A stretch of DNA of 64,000 nucleotides, taken from Bacillota bacterium (GTDB lineage: Bacteria; Bacillota; Clostridia; Acetivibrionales; DSM-1351). The notes beneath the pieces are model-generated. The model was not told the origin of the DNA. It was given only the letters and a program-made list of their open reading frames with translations, and searched no databases. The position numbers and the translations under genes were made by a program. Below are positions 35,094 to 45,014 of the stretch, piece by piece (position 1 is the first letter of the stretch; every line of letters starts with the position of its first letter). The stretch spans positions 1 to 64,000 of the forward strand of contig JAEWST010000118.1 in the NCBI GenBank assembly GCA_023398105.1, in the 5' to 3' direction.

Positions 35094-35909
35094 ATGGACA
35101 AGATCCAACGATATGAAAGAATTACAATTATTATGAAAACATTATGTGATAATCCCAATAAGATCTTTACTTTGGGATACTTTTCAGGAATGTTCGGTTC
35201 AGCTAAATCAACTATTAGCGAAGATTTGGACTTTTTACAGAAAACTTTTCAAAAGAATTCTTTGGGAAATATCATTACTATTTCTGGTGCTTCTGGAGGG
35301 GTTAAATATGTTCCTTTTATGAATGAAAACGATATTCAGTTAATACTTGATGAACTTTCAAAGGAATTATCGAACCAAGACAGAGTACTGCCAGGAGGCT
35401 ATCTTTATATCCTTGACATTATATATAACCCTGAATGGGTAAATAAAATTGCTATGATATTTGCAAGTAAATTCTTTAATTTAGAATTGGATTATGTGAT
35501 AACTGTAGAGACAAAAGGAATTCCCCTAGCGTTTGCGACAGCTCAATACTTAGATGTTCCACTAGTTATTGTACGGCACTACAACGTAGCTACTGATGGT
35601 GCATCTGTGAATATTAACTACCTTTCAGGATCATCAAAAAAAATACAGACTATGGTACTTCCTGTTAAGTCCCTAAAGAAAAATTCAAAGATTTTGTTTA
35701 TTGATGACTTTATGAAGGGTGGGGGCACATCAAAAGGAATTATTGAGATGGCAAATCAATTTGAAAGTGAAGTTGTTGGTATAGGAGTTCTAATTGAAAC
35801 AAATCAACCTGAAAAGAAATTGGTAGATAAATATTACTCATTAGTTACTCTAAATTCATGTCTAGATTTCCAAGAAAATGCAGAAATTGACATAAAACCA
35901 AGTAAATGA
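35094..35909 (+). CDS. purR: Purine operon repressor PurR
   Basis: 271 residues: an N-terminal winged helix (about 1-70) and a phosphoribosyltransferase-like domain (about 75-270) whose PRPP motif is ILFIDDFMKGGGTSKGI (around 200-216). It binds purine control sites and is released by PRPP. The ATG at 35094 is chosen because GTGGGGAG lies 6 bases upstream; the ATG at 35079 has none. It begins the purR-spoVG-glmU-prs set shared with Bacillus; yabJ is missing. Confidence 0.95.
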   Translation: MDKIQRYERITIIMKTLCDNPNKIFTLGYFSGMFGSAKSTISEDLDFLQKTFQKNSLGNIITISGASGGVKYVPFMNENDIQLILDELSKELSNQDRVLPGGYLYILDIIYNPEWVNKIAMIFASKFFNLELDYVITVETKGIPLAFATAQYLDVPLVIVRHYNVATDGASVNINYLSGSSKKIQTMVLPVKSLKKNSKILFIDDFMKGGGTSKGIIEMANQFESEVVGIGVLIETNQPEKKLVDKYYSLVTLNSCLDFQENAEIDIKPSK

Positions 35910-36037
35910 ACAAAATTCAGCAATAAAAATTTATTATTACGAATATATTGCGAAAATACAATTAAAAAAGAAGGAATGTCTGAATTATTGGCGAATATTA
36001 GATATAATCACATAATATTTCTTGGAGGTTTTGCCAT

Positions 36038-36289
36038 ATGGAAATTACAGACATCAGAATTAGAAAAATCGAAACAGAAGGAAAAATGAAAGCAGTTGTA
36101 TCGGTAACATTCGATAACGAGTTTGTTGTGCATGACATTAAAATTATTGAAAGCCAGAACGGATTGTTCATGGCGATGCCAAGCAGAAAAACACCAGATG
36201 GTGAGTTTAGAGACATTGCGCATCCAATAAATGCACAAGCACGAGAGAAGCTACAAAGTGCAATATTAGCAAGTTATGAAAACTTATAA
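36038..36289 (+). CDS. spoVG: Septation regulator SpoVG
   Basis: 83 residues. The N-terminus MEITDIRIRKIETEGKMKAV and the signature ESQNGLFMAMPSRKTPDGEFRD (about residues 42-62) identify SpoVG, an RNA/DNA-binding regulator of septation and sporulation. CTTGGAGG is the ribosome site. It sits between purR and the glmU-like gene and has its own terminator. Confidence 0.97.
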   Translation: MEITDIRIRKIETEGKMKAVVSVTFDNEFVVHDIKIIESQNGLFMAMPSRKTPDGEFRDIAHPINAQAREKLQSAILASYENL

Positions 36290-36344
36290 GAAAATGGAAT
36301 GAATTTTGGAAAGATTCATAAAAAATTATTAGTAAGATATTATG

Positions 36345-36376
36345 AAGGATACTTTAAAAAGTATCCTTTTTTTTAA
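36345..36376 (+). terminator. spoVG terminator
   Basis: AAGGATACTT and AAGTATCCTT form a 10-bp stem with a 4-base loop, followed by eight T. Confidence 0.93.
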
Positions 36377-36668
36377 TAATAGGAATTCCTATATTAGAGG
36401 ACGGCTATAATGAGAATTTCGAGTAAACACAAAGTGTTTTACGAAAGGAACCTGGGTGGGTTTCTACCTAACAATGAAAAATCTGTTTGCACTAAAAATG
36501 AGCGAAGCATATTTTTTGTGTTTATTTTATTTGATATGGCTAATAGAATATAGAAAATTGCACAACTAAAATGCAATTATGAATAAATATTTAGTTATTG
36601 TAATGGGTTGAAATTATTCTATAAAAATGAGAGAATATATCCTGTAAAAACAAATGGAGGCTTTGACG

Positions 36669-37841
36669 ATGAATATGAATTTAGGATTGGTTATTTCTGA
36701 CAATAACAATTGTGCTTTTAAATCAAAATTTTTAAAAGAGCACCATGATATTTTAGGACAAAGTGTCCAACAATGGTCTACAATTTCAGTGGCAGAAGTG
36801 ACTAACAATATCCAATCTATTTCGTTTCAGGATTTAGAGCAATGTAAAGAAGTTCTTAGACAAACCCAGCAAGTGGTAATTAATTGGTCAGATCAACCCT
36901 TGATATTAGCAGAAACAGTTCAGCGTCTTTTCAAAATTCATATTGATGAAGGTAACAATGCAACAGCCGTATTTGCTAGTGATGGTGAAGCAGTTGTTTA
37001 TGCTTTTGATTGCGAGGTTTTACTAAAGAAGCTAGACGATCTTAATGTTTTAAGTATTTCCAGAGACACTCTTAAAAAAATTTTCCAAACCACAGAGAAA
37101 TCTAATAAAAGCATTTATGAGGATAAAAGCCAATTCCTAATAGTTAAAGATAGGGTAGCGCTTTCTTTGGCAACAGAAGAAATCAAATCTCGGATTAATC
37201 AACAAATAATGCTTTCCGGTGTAACAATTGTTGACCCATCATCTACTTATATTGATGTTGGTGTTGAAATTGGCATGGATAGTATTATTTTTCCAAATAC
37301 CATACTTCAGGGTTATACCGCTATTGGTGAAGACTGTATAATTGGACCTAATTCGAGAATTTCTAACTGTAATATTGGAAACAACACAGAAGTGGCGAAT
37401 TCTATTGCTATAGACAGTTCTATTGGCGATGAAACTCATGTTGGTCCATTTGCATATTTGAGACCTGGCAGTGTTGTTGGTAGCAAAGTAAAAATCGGTG
37501 ATTTTGTGGAAATTAAGAAGTCTTTTATTGGGGATAGAACAAAAGTTTCACACTTGACCTATATAGGTGATGCTGAGATAGGAAAAAATGTAAATGTAGG
37601 TTGTGGAGTTGTAGTTGTAAACTATGATGGCAAACACAAGAATAAGACTATAGTCGAGGATAATTGCTTTATTGGATGTAACACTAACTTGGTATCACCA
37701 GTGGTAGTCCACAGTGGTGCTTATACTGCTGCTGGTTCTACAATAACAGATGCTGTGCCTGAAAACTCATTGGCTATAGCTCGTGAACGTCAGATTGTAA
37801 AGCATGATTGGGTTAGTAAAAAAGGTCTCAATCGAGAATAG
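36669..37841 (+). CDS. glmU: GlmU-like protein: acetyltransferase half intact, uridylyltransferase half degenerate
   Basis: 390 residues against about 455 for normal GlmU. The C-terminal left-handed beta-helix (about 190-390) keeps the glucosamine-1-phosphate acetyltransferase residues: the LRPG Arg, EIKKS Lys, SHLTYIGDAEIG (catalytic His and Tyr) and NYDGKHK. The N-terminal domain is about 40-60 residues short and lacks the LAAGxGTRMxSxxPK nucleotide loop; a remnant of the GDxPLL motif survives as SDQPLI (74-79) and the linker NQQIMLSGVTIVDP is typical of GlmU. So it should acetylate GlcN-1-P but probably cannot make UDP-GlcNAc. The ATG at 36669 follows GGAGG by 8 bases. prs is next, as usual. 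Confidence 0.85.
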   Translation: MNMNLGLVISDNNNCAFKSKFLKEHHDILGQSVQQWSTISVAEVTNNIQSISFQDLEQCKEVLRQTQQVVINWSDQPLILAETVQRLFKIHIDEGNNATAVFASDGEAVVYAFDCEVLLKKLDDLNVLSISRDTLKKIFQTTEKSNKSIYEDKSQFLIVKDRVALSLATEEIKSRINQQIMLSGVTIVDPSSTYIDVGVEIGMDSIIFPNTILQGYTAIGEDCIIGPNSRISNCNIGNNTEVANSIAIDSSIGDETHVGPFAYLRPGSVVGSKVKIGDFVEIKKSFIGDRTKVSHLTYIGDAEIGKNVNVGCGVVVVNYDGKHKNKTIVEDNCFIGCNTNLVSPVVVHSGAYTAAGSTITDAVPENSLAIARERQIVKHDWVSKKGLNRE

Positions 37842-38164
37842 CACCTTCAGCGTTTTTATATGCATTAACTAATGCGCTTTAATCATATTAATTCACTGGC
37901 TCATTGACTTTTGCATTAAAATATTAAGCATAAAGTTAAGAATTATTAATTCGTAGCAAAATAAGCTTGGTTATGGAGGGTAGTTTTTTACTACTGTCTC
38001 TGTATTTTTAAAGGCTTAGCTAACTTTATGGTTATTTAAATAATGCTTCTAATCAAAATAAAATATGATTTATGATATATTTAATCATATTAAAAAGCAG
38101 ACATTATAAAAAGGGTTATAATGAAAACAAATTAAAACATAGCGGTTAAAAAAGGAGAATGGAA
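37842..38164. other. glmU-prs gap, no recognised element
   Basis: 323 AT-rich bases. A small palindrome GCATTAACTAATGC occurs near 37862, and GGAGGGTAGTTTTTT near 37976 recalls the R3 right end (GGAGGGTAGCTTTTG). Nothing stronger is seen. Confidence 0.4.
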
Positions 38165-39124
38165 ATGAATTTGCATGGAAAGGACATAAAAATATTTGCA
38201 GGAAATTCAAATAGAGGATTAGTCAATGAGATTGCTGATAAAATAGGTATTCCTGTAGGTATTGCTAGCGTTGGAGGCTTTAGTGATGGAGAAACTGCTG
38301 TAAACATCGGAGAGGTAGTAAGAGGCTCAGATGTTTTTATTATTCAATCTACATGTCAGCCTGTAAATGATAATCTTATGGAATTATTGGTTATGATTGA
38401 TGCAGTAAAGAGAGCTTCTGCTGGTAGAATTACTGCTGTTATTCCATACTTTGGATATGCAAGACAAGACAGAAAAGCTAGGGCTAGAGATCCTATTTCA
38501 GCTAAATTAGTTGCGAATCTAATTACTACTGCTGGAGCAGACAGAATATTAACAATGGATTTACATGCTCCACAAATTCAGGGATTCTTTGATATTCCTG
38601 TAGATCATCTGTTAGGATTGCCAATTATAGCAGAGTATTTAAAAGAAAAATTTATTAATGACGATGATTTAGTCATTGTTTCTCCTGATGTGGGTAGTGT
38701 TACACGGTCAAGAAAAGTAGCTGAAAGGTTAGAATGTCCGTTAGCTATTATAGATAAGCGTAGACCTAAGGCGAATGTATCTGAGGTAATGAATATTATT
38801 GGTGATATTAGAAATAAAAAATGCGTACTTGTTGATGACTTAATAGATACAGCTGGTACTATTGTTAATGGTGCAAATGCATTAATTGAAGCAGGTGCAA
38901 AGGAAGTATATGCATGTTGCACACATGCAGTTCTTTCAGGACCAGCTATTGAGAGAATACAAACATCGGCTATAAAAGAAATGGTAGTTTTAAATACTAT
39001 TCCTCTTAGTGAAGAAAAGAAAATTGATAAGATAACTGCGTTATCTGTTGCAAGTATTTTAGCTGAGGCGATTGAAAGAATATATGGAGATATATCAATA
39101 AGTACTTTATTTACTCAGGTGTAA
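38165..39124 (+). CDS. prs: Ribose-phosphate pyrophosphokinase (PRPP synthase)
   Basis: 319 residues. Class I PRPP synthase motifs: the KIFAGNSNRGL start, PYFGYARQDRKARARDPISA (about 97-116, flexible ATP loop), MDLHAPQIQGFFDIPVDHL, and the PRPP-binding VLVDDLIDTAGTIVNGA (about 219-235). It makes PRPP from ribose-5-phosphate and ATP, the ligand of PurR encoded upstream. The ATG at 38165 is 7 bases after AGGAG; the ATG at 38159 is too close. Confidence 0.97.
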   Translation: MNLHGKDIKIFAGNSNRGLVNEIADKIGIPVGIASVGGFSDGETAVNIGEVVRGSDVFIIQSTCQPVNDNLMELLVMIDAVKRASAGRITAVIPYFGYARQDRKARARDPISAKLVANLITTAGADRILTMDLHAPQIQGFFDIPVDHLLGLPIIAEYLKEKFINDDDLVIVSPDVGSVTRSRKVAERLECPLAIIDKRRPKANVSEVMNIIGDIRNKKCVLVDDLIDTAGTIVNGANALIEAGAKEVYACCTHAVLSGPAIERIQTSAIKEMVVLNTIPLSEEKKIDKITALSVASILAEAIERIYGDISISTLFTQV

Positions 39125-39130
39125 ATTACC

Positions 39131-39198
39131 AAAGTCAAATTACGGTTCAAGCCATTGACCGATAGAACATTGGGACAATAGTAATTGTAATTGACTTT
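39131..39198. repeat. R4 compact copy with inverted ends
   Basis: AAAGTCAAATTAC (39131-39143) and GTAATTGACTTT (39187-39198) are inverted repeats flanking GGTTCAAGCC and CGATAGAACATTGGG. This 68-bp form shows the probable ends of the R4 family. Confidence 0.65.
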
Positions 39199-39208
39199 TA
39201 ACTTCTAT

Positions 39209-39276
39209 GGGTGGTTCTTATCTGACATAGCAATGTTGGCGTATCAACTTGTGTTGTTTGGGAACCACCCTTTTAA
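39209..39276 (+). terminator. prs terminator (long hairpin)
   Basis: GGGTGGTTC (39209-39217) and GAACCACCC (39262-39270) followed by TTTTAAAT. The loop of 44 bases may hold further structure. Confidence 0.7.
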
Positions 39277-39327
39277 ATATGTTTATTTGATGCAAAGGGT
39301 TTTGGATTTGATAGGTGTGGATTAGTT

Positions 39328-39398
39328 TTATAACGAGGCAAGAAAATGTCCCCCACTTCTATAAGTGGCGGGTACCATTTTGAATCTAAGCGTTATAA
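39328..39398 (+). repeat. R1 dispersed element, copy h (minimal 71-bp form)
   Basis: TTATAACGAGGCAAGAAAAT to AAGCGTTATAA, same internal-deletion form as copy d but joined at GGTACC-ATTTTGAATCTAAG. It ends 19 bases before the pth start codon, right next to the ribosome site. Confidence 0.93.
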
Positions 39399-39416
39399 GG
39401 GACTGGAGGTGCTAAT

Positions 39417-39986
39417 TTGGAGGATATATTTCTGGTTGTAGGGCTTGGTAATCCTGGTAATAAATACGAAAATACCAGACATAATGTTGGATTTCATGCA
39501 ATAGATTACCTCTCAGAAAGGCATAATATCAAGCTTACTAAGATTGGATATAAAGCAATATATGGTGAAGGTTTTATTGACGGAACAAGAGTTATACTAC
39601 TTAAGCCACAAACATTTATGAACTTAAGCGGTGAAAGTGTAAGAGAAATTGTAATCTGGTACAAGATTCCGTTAGAGAGACTAATAGTTATTTATGATGA
39701 TATTGACTTAGAACCAGGTAAAATTAGAGTTAGACCAAAAGGCAGTTCAGGATCTCATAATGGTATGAAGTCTATAATATATCAGCTTCAAGAACAGAAC
39801 TTCCCAAGGATAAGGATAGGTATTGGACGTCCTCCTGAAAAGTGGGATCTTGCAGACTATGTGCTTAGCAAGTTTCCGAAGGAAGATTGGGAAATAATAT
39901 TTAATAGTATTGAAAAAGCAGCTGAAGCAGCTATAATGGTAACAAAAAGCGGACCCGAAAAGGCAATGAATTATTATAATAAATAA
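39417..39986 (+). CDS. pth: Peptidyl-tRNA hydrolase
   Basis: 189 residues. Signature motifs GLGNPGNKYENTRHNVGFHA (about 9-28, catalytic His), KPQTFMNLSGESV, VIYDDIDLEPGKIRVRPKGSSGSHNG (His) and IRIGIGRP. It frees tRNA from peptidyl-tRNA dropped by ribosomes; cytoplasmic. The TTG start has GGAGG 8 bases upstream. It directly precedes mfd, as in Bacillus. Confidence 0.97.
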   Translation: MEDIFLVVGLGNPGNKYENTRHNVGFHAIDYLSERHNIKLTKIGYKAIYGEGFIDGTRVILLKPQTFMNLSGESVREIVIWYKIPLERLIVIYDDIDLEPGKIRVRPKGSSGSHNGMKSIIYQLQEQNFPRIRIGIGRPPEKWDLADYVLSKFPKEDWEIIFNSIEKAAEAAIMVTKSGPEKAMNYYNK

Positions 39987-40039
39987 CTCGACTGTCGTAG
40001 TACAGCATTAATTCTATACAATAATTTGGAGGCACAGGA

Positions 40040-43000
40040 ATGAATTTATTTACAGATCCTCTATTAAAATTAAAAGAGTATAATACACTTTTATCTGCTA
40101 TAAAGGAAAACATGGGTCCTGTATCAGTTGTTGGACCATCCGACTCTCAGAAGGTTCATTTAATATATTCATTGTGTACTCATGCTAAGACTAGAGGTCT
40201 GTTTATAACCTATAATGAAATACAGGCTAGAAGAGTATTTGATGACTTTTCATTATTTCTCGGTGAGGATGTACTCTATTTACCACCAAAGGAAACAATG
40301 CTATATAATGTCGAGGCTAGGAGTAACGATCTTATTTATCAAAGAGTTAAAACCCTATTACGATGTATGCAGGGTGACTACAAAATGTTGGTTATTTCGG
40401 CTGAAGCACTTATTCAGATGATTTCTCCTATGGACATATTCAAAGATGGAATTATATCCTTTAATATTGGCACACAAATTGATTTAGACGAGCTAATATC
40501 AAAACTAGTGTTATATGGATATGAAAGAGTTGAATTAGTAGAAGGAAAAGCACAGTTTGCTATTCGTGGAGGAATTATTGACATATTTTCAATAAATGAA
40601 GAACAACCCTTGCGTATAGAACTTTTTGATACAGAGGTTGATTCAATCAGATATTTTGATGCCGCTACCCAGAGATCAACACAAGCAATAGAACAATGTA
40701 AGATATCACCTGCCAGAGATGTTGTATATAAACAAGGTACAAAGGAAGATATTATTTCTAAAATAAATAAAGAATTATCAGAATATGTAAAGAAATTAAA
40801 CAAAAAAGGCAATTCTGATATAAGTAGCAATATAGTCAAAAGAGTTAATGAGGACATTGAAAGAATTAACATAAACCACTATTTTGCAGGAATAGACAGA
40901 TATCTGCCGTATATACTTGAAACTCCGGCATCAATTCTTGATTACATTGACAGTAATGTAATAGCGGTCTTTGATGAAACAATACGAATTGAACAGAGAA
41001 TAGAAAACTTAGTCCTTGAACAGGATGAATTGTCTAAAAGTATGATTGAGAAGGGTGCAATGTTGCCAAATGGAGCAAGCTGGAGTCATTCCATAGACTA
41101 TATTTTAAAGAGTGTTCAAAGATTTAGAACTGTTACTATGGCTGCAATTTCATCAAATAATTCATTTGTTAGACCATATGAACAGGTTTCCATTCCATGC
41201 AGGACTGGCAATTCATATCAAAATCATATAGATTTGCTTATTAATGATATTCAACATTTAAGGGAAAAGGAATATAAAATTGTTGTCCTTTCGGGTCCTA
41301 GCGGAAGAGGTCATAGGTTGGTTGAAACACTGGCAACTAATGAAATAGTAGCTAACTTTGTAGATGACCTTGATAGAGAGCTTTTAAACAAAGAGGTTGT
41401 TATTACCCGTGGAAGCCTTCAAAAAGGATTTGAATATCCTACTATTGGTTTTGTAATAATAAGTGATAAAGAAGTATTTGGACAGGATAAAAGAATAAAA
41501 AAGGCAAAATCTAAGCATGATGGTAATAAAATTAAAGCATTCTCGGACTTGAATGTAGGCGATTTTGTTGTTCACCAAGCACATGGGATAGGTCAATATA
41601 TAGGTATTGAAAAGCTAGCTGTTGGTGAAATAAAAAGAGATTACCTTAAAATTAAATATCAGGATAATGGCTTTTTGTATATTCCTACAAATCAGCTGGA
41701 TTTAATTCAAAAATATATAGGTTCAGAAGGCAAGGCTCCAAAAGTTAATAAGCTTGGAGGTACAGAATGGGCTAAAACAAAAAATAGGGTTAAGGAATCT
41801 CTTAGAGAAATTGCCGCTGAATTGATAAAGCTATACGCACAACGAGAGGCTGCAAATGGATTTGCTTTTTCTAAAGATACAGTTTGGCAAAGTCAGTTTG
41901 AAGAAATATTTCCTTATGATGAAACAGATGATCAGCTAAAGTGTATAGATGAAATTAAAAAGGATATGGAATCCGATAAGCACATGGATAGGCTTCTTTG
42001 CGGAGATGTGGGATATGGAAAGACTGAGGTTGCAATTAGAGCAGTATTTAAGGCTGTAATGGATGGAAAGCAGGTAGCATACCTTGTTCCAACAACTATA
42101 CTGGCACAGCAGCAATATGAAAATTTTAAGAAGAGAATGAGTGATTTTCCTGTAACTGTAGATGTAATAAGCAGATTTCGAACAGCGGCTGAACAGAAAA
42201 AAATTATTAAGTCGGTAAAAAGTGGAAATATAGATGTGTTAATTGGAACCCATAGATTACTGCAAAAAGACATTGAATTCAAAGACTTAGGACTTCTTGT
42301 AGTTGACGAAGAACAACGATTTGGAGTAACTCATAAAGAAAAGCTAAAAGCAATAAAGCCAAATGTGGATGCACTTACATTAACAGCTACACCTATACCA
42401 AGAACCTTGCACATGTCTTTAGTTGGAATAAGGGATATAAGTGTTATAGAAGATCCCCCTGAGGAGCGATATCCTGTTCAAACATATGTTATGGAACACA
42501 ATGCTGAATTAATAAGGGATGGTATAATCAGAGAACTTTCACGAAATGGTCAGGTTTTCTATCTATTTAACAGGGTTAGAGGAATTGAACTCAAGGCTAA
42601 CGAAATTAAGGCACTTGTACCTGAAGCAAGGGTGGCTATTGCTCATGGGCAAATGAATGAAAAAGAGCTAGAAGATGTTATGTATAGCTTTATAAATGGT
42701 GAATATGACGTTTTGGTTTGCACAACAATTATTGAATCAGGGCTAGACATGCCAAATGTCAATACAATAGTAGTTGAGGATGCAGACAGAATGGGATTGT
42801 CTCAACTGTATCAAATCAGAGGCAGAGTGGGTCGTTCAAATAGATTGGCATATGCGTATATTACCTACAAAAGGGATAAAGCATTGTCGGAGGTGGCTGA
42901 GAAAAGGCTTCAGGCTATTAAAGAATTTACGGAGTTTGGTTCGGGTTTCAGAATAGCAATGAGAGATCTTGAAATCAGAGGGGCTGGTAATTTGCTTGGC

Positions 43001-43564
43001 TCAGAGCAGCATGGGCATATGGAAACTGTAGGATATGAAATGTATTGCAAGCTTCTTGAGGAGGCTGTTCGTGAATATAGTGGTGATAGCAGCAATACAT
43101 TTGATGAGGAAATTTCTATTGATTTAAATGTCAGCGCATATATTGACGACGATTATATTAGTTCTGAGGAACTAAAAATTGATATGTACAAGAAAATAGC
43201 AGCTATATTAGATGAAAATGATGTTATTGATATTAATGATGAGCTTATAGATAGATATGGAGATATTCCAGAGGAAGTAGAAAATTTGATGGATATTGCA
43301 TATATAAAGATGCTTGCAAAGAAATGTGGCTTTATTAATGTACAACAAAAAGACAATACTATAATTTTGCAATTAAGTAAGTCTGTAGCTAAAATTTCAT
43401 TATATATCGGCACTCTTATGGATAAATACCCTAGAAGGATTTTGTTCAATGCTAGCAGCAGTCCATATATTACATTTAAACTTGTTAATAATAATACAAA
43501 GGATATACTGACAAATATTAAGATTTTATTACATGACATTATTAAATTGCAGTATTCGGAATAA
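40040..43564 (+). CDS. mfd: Transcription-repair coupling factor Mfd
   Basis: 1174 residues, usual length. UvrB-like N-terminal module (to about 350), a CarD-like RNA polymerase interaction domain (about 500-575: DLNVGDFVVHQAHGIGQYIGIEKL), the RecG-like translocase (Walker A GDVGYGKTEVA near 655; VVDEEQRFGVTHKEK; TATPIPRTLHMSL; IRGRVGRSNRLAYAY) and the C-terminal TRCF domain. It removes RNA polymerase stalled at lesions and recruits UvrA. GGAGG precedes the ATG. Following gene: a PpiC foldase. Confidence 0.97.
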   Translation: MNLFTDPLLKLKEYNTLLSAIKENMGPVSVVGPSDSQKVHLIYSLCTHAKTRGLFITYNEIQARRVFDDFSLFLGEDVLYLPPKETMLYNVEARSNDLIYQRVKTLLRCMQGDYKMLVISAEALIQMISPMDIFKDGIISFNIGTQIDLDELISKLVLYGYERVELVEGKAQFAIRGGIIDIFSINEEQPLRIELFDTEVDSIRYFDAATQRSTQAIEQCKISPARDVVYKQGTKEDIISKINKELSEYVKKLNKKGNSDISSNIVKRVNEDIERININHYFAGIDRYLPYILETPASILDYIDSNVIAVFDETIRIEQRIENLVLEQDELSKSMIEKGAMLPNGASWSHSIDYILKSVQRFRTVTMAAISSNNSFVRPYEQVSIPCRTGNSYQNHIDLLINDIQHLREKEYKIVVLSGPSGRGHRLVETLATNEIVANFVDDLDRELLNKEVVITRGSLQKGFEYPTIGFVIISDKEVFGQDKRIKKAKSKHDGNKIKAFSDLNVGDFVVHQAHGIGQYIGIEKLAVGEIKRDYLKIKYQDNGFLYIPTNQLDLIQKYIGSEGKAPKVNKLGGTEWAKTKNRVKESLREIAAELIKLYAQREAANGFAFSKDTVWQSQFEEIFPYDETDDQLKCIDEIKKDMESDKHMDRLLCGDVGYGKTEVAIRAVFKAVMDGKQVAYLVPTTILAQQQYENFKKRMSDFPVTVDVISRFRTAAEQKKIIKSVKSGNIDVLIGTHRLLQKDIEFKDLGLLVVDEEQRFGVTHKEKLKAIKPNVDALTLTATPIPRTLHMSLVGIRDISVIEDPPEERYPVQTYVMEHNAELIRDGIIRELSRNGQVFYLFNRVRGIELKANEIKALVPEARVAIAHGQMNEKELEDVMYSFINGEYDVLVCTTIIESGLDMPNVNTIVVEDADRMGLSQLYQIRGRVGRSNRLAYAYITYKRDKALSEVAEKRLQAIKEFTEFGSGFRIAMRDLEIRGAGNLLGSEQHGHMETVGYEMYCKLLEEAVREYSGDSSNTFDEEISIDLNVSAYIDDDYISSEELKIDMYKKIAAILDENDVIDINDELIDRYGDIPEEVENLMDIAYIKMLAKKCGFINVQQKDNTIILQLSKSVAKISLYIGTLMDKYPRRILFNASSSPYITFKLVNNNTKDILTNIKILLHDIIKLQYSE

Positions 43565-43645
43565 TTGAATATAATTATTATAGTGGGATTTTGTAAAATA
43601 CAGGATTCATGAGTTGGAAAAATATATAATGGGGAGCGATTACCT

Positions 43646-44857
43646 TTGGAGAATGAGAATGTAAATGAAAATGCAAATGTAAATGAGGAAGCAATTGAAA
43701 ATTCAATTGCAGACACAAGTACAAATGCAAAAGAGAGTGCTATTGCAGATACCAATGCAAAAGGAACTGTTAAATCAAAAGGAAAGAAAAAATCAAAGGG
43801 TTTGATTATTGGAGTTTCTGCTGCTCTAGTAATAATAGCAGTTGCTGTAGTATTATTTATTTTTAAGCCATGGTCAGCAGGATATGTAGCTACAGTGGAC
43901 AAACAAAAAATAACAGAGCAAGAATACACAGTAATTTCAAAAGTTAATATGCAACAGTTTTTAGCAAGTGCAGGAGTTGATGCCAATACTACAGTTGAAA
44001 GTTACGACTGGAATCAGCAAAAGAATGGACAAGCAATTAAAGAGCAGATACAAAAGGATACATTAGACCAGCTACAGGAAAATAAAATTATGCTTATAAA
44101 GGCTGAAGAAGCTGGCGTTAAGCTTTCAAAAGAGGATTTAGCTAATATTGATACTACTATTACTTCACAGTATGGAAGTGAAGAGGCTGCTAAGGGTTCG
44201 ATTGAGAGTACTTATGGTGTAACAATAGAGGAATTCAAGGAATTTTATAAAGGTCTTGTTTTACAACAGAATTATTTTAGTTCAGAGCAAGCAAATAGTA
44301 AGTTGGCTGTTACAGATGAGGAAGTAAAGAAGTATTATGATGATAACCAAGACTTATTTGAACAGGCTACTATATCACATATAGTGCTTTCTACAATTGA
44401 TAGTAATGGTGCACCTCTTAGTGAAGGAAAAAAGAGTGAGTTAAAGAAACAAGCAGACAATATAGTAACACAAATCAAAGCTGGTAAGGATATGAAGACT
44501 TTGGCAACAGAAAACAAATCAAGCACAACTGCTGAAAATGTTGAGATGACTTTCTTAAATGGAGAATTAAGCTCACAGTATGCTGTGTTAGCTGACCTTG
44601 AGAAATGGACTTTTTCAAATGATGTAGGAACGATTGGCATTGTTGAAGCTTCTTATGGTTTTGATATAGTAAGAGTAGAAAAGCGTGGAGTAAAAGATTT
44701 CGCTGAAGTTCAGGAACAGATAAAGTCAACACTTAAGTATACAAAATTTTCTGAAGACTTCAACAAAAAGTTAGAAGGTTGGAAGAAAGATAAGCAATTT
44801 GAAATATTAAAAAATGATAAAGTTTTAGATAAGTTAAATTTAGAGATTTACGGATAA
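43646..44857 (+). CDS. Membrane-anchored SurA/PrsA-like foldase with PpiC-type domain
   Basis: 403 residues. A charged Asn/Ala/Lys-rich cytoplasmic head (1-50), one membrane helix (about 52-74), a SurA-N-like helical chaperone region (about 85-215) and a parvulin-type peptidyl-prolyl isomerase domain (about 235-375: QATISHIVLST, WTFSNDVGTIGIVEASYGFDIVRV). It should help exported proteins fold outside the membrane. It is anchored by a helix and not by a lipobox as in PrsA. The TTG start follows GGGGAGCG by about 9 bases. In Bacillus mfd is followed by spoVT; here this gene lies between them. Confidence 0.87.
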   Translation: MENENVNENANVNEEAIENSIADTSTNAKESAIADTNAKGTVKSKGKKKSKGLIIGVSAALVIIAVAVVLFIFKPWSAGYVATVDKQKITEQEYTVISKVNMQQFLASAGVDANTTVESYDWNQQKNGQAIKEQIQKDTLDQLQENKIMLIKAEEAGVKLSKEDLANIDTTITSQYGSEEAAKGSIESTYGVTIEEFKEFYKGLVLQQNYFSSEQANSKLAVTDEEVKKYYDDNQDLFEQATISHIVLSTIDSNGAPLSEGKKSELKKQADNIVTQIKAGKDMKTLATENKSSTTAENVEMTFLNGELSSQYAVLADLEKWTFSNDVGTIGIVEASYGFDIVRVEKRGVKDFAEVQEQIKSTLKYTKFSEDFNKKLEGWKKDKQFEILKNDKVLDKLNLEIYG

Positions 44858-44873
44858 TATAATATATTTTAGT

Positions 44874-44908
44874 AAAAAGGAGAATCGCACATGTGGTTCT
44901 CTTTTTTT
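44874..44908 (+). terminator. Terminator after the PpiC foldase
   Basis: GGAGAATC and GGTTCTC arms around GCACATGTG, then eight T. Confidence 0.8.
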
Positions 44909-45014
44909 TGTGCGTAAAAATGGAGTGCATCAATTGAGTTACCAATTATGTATAAAAAATCATCAACTTAACAATACTAAGACTAAAATAACCTATTAAG
45001 GAGGTAATACTAAA

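Noticed and set aside
43153..43986. 277-codon minus-strand frame over the mfd end and foldase start
   Set aside because: Lies opposite two clearly coding genes; composition (Ser/Phe/Ile) is that of an antisense shadow.
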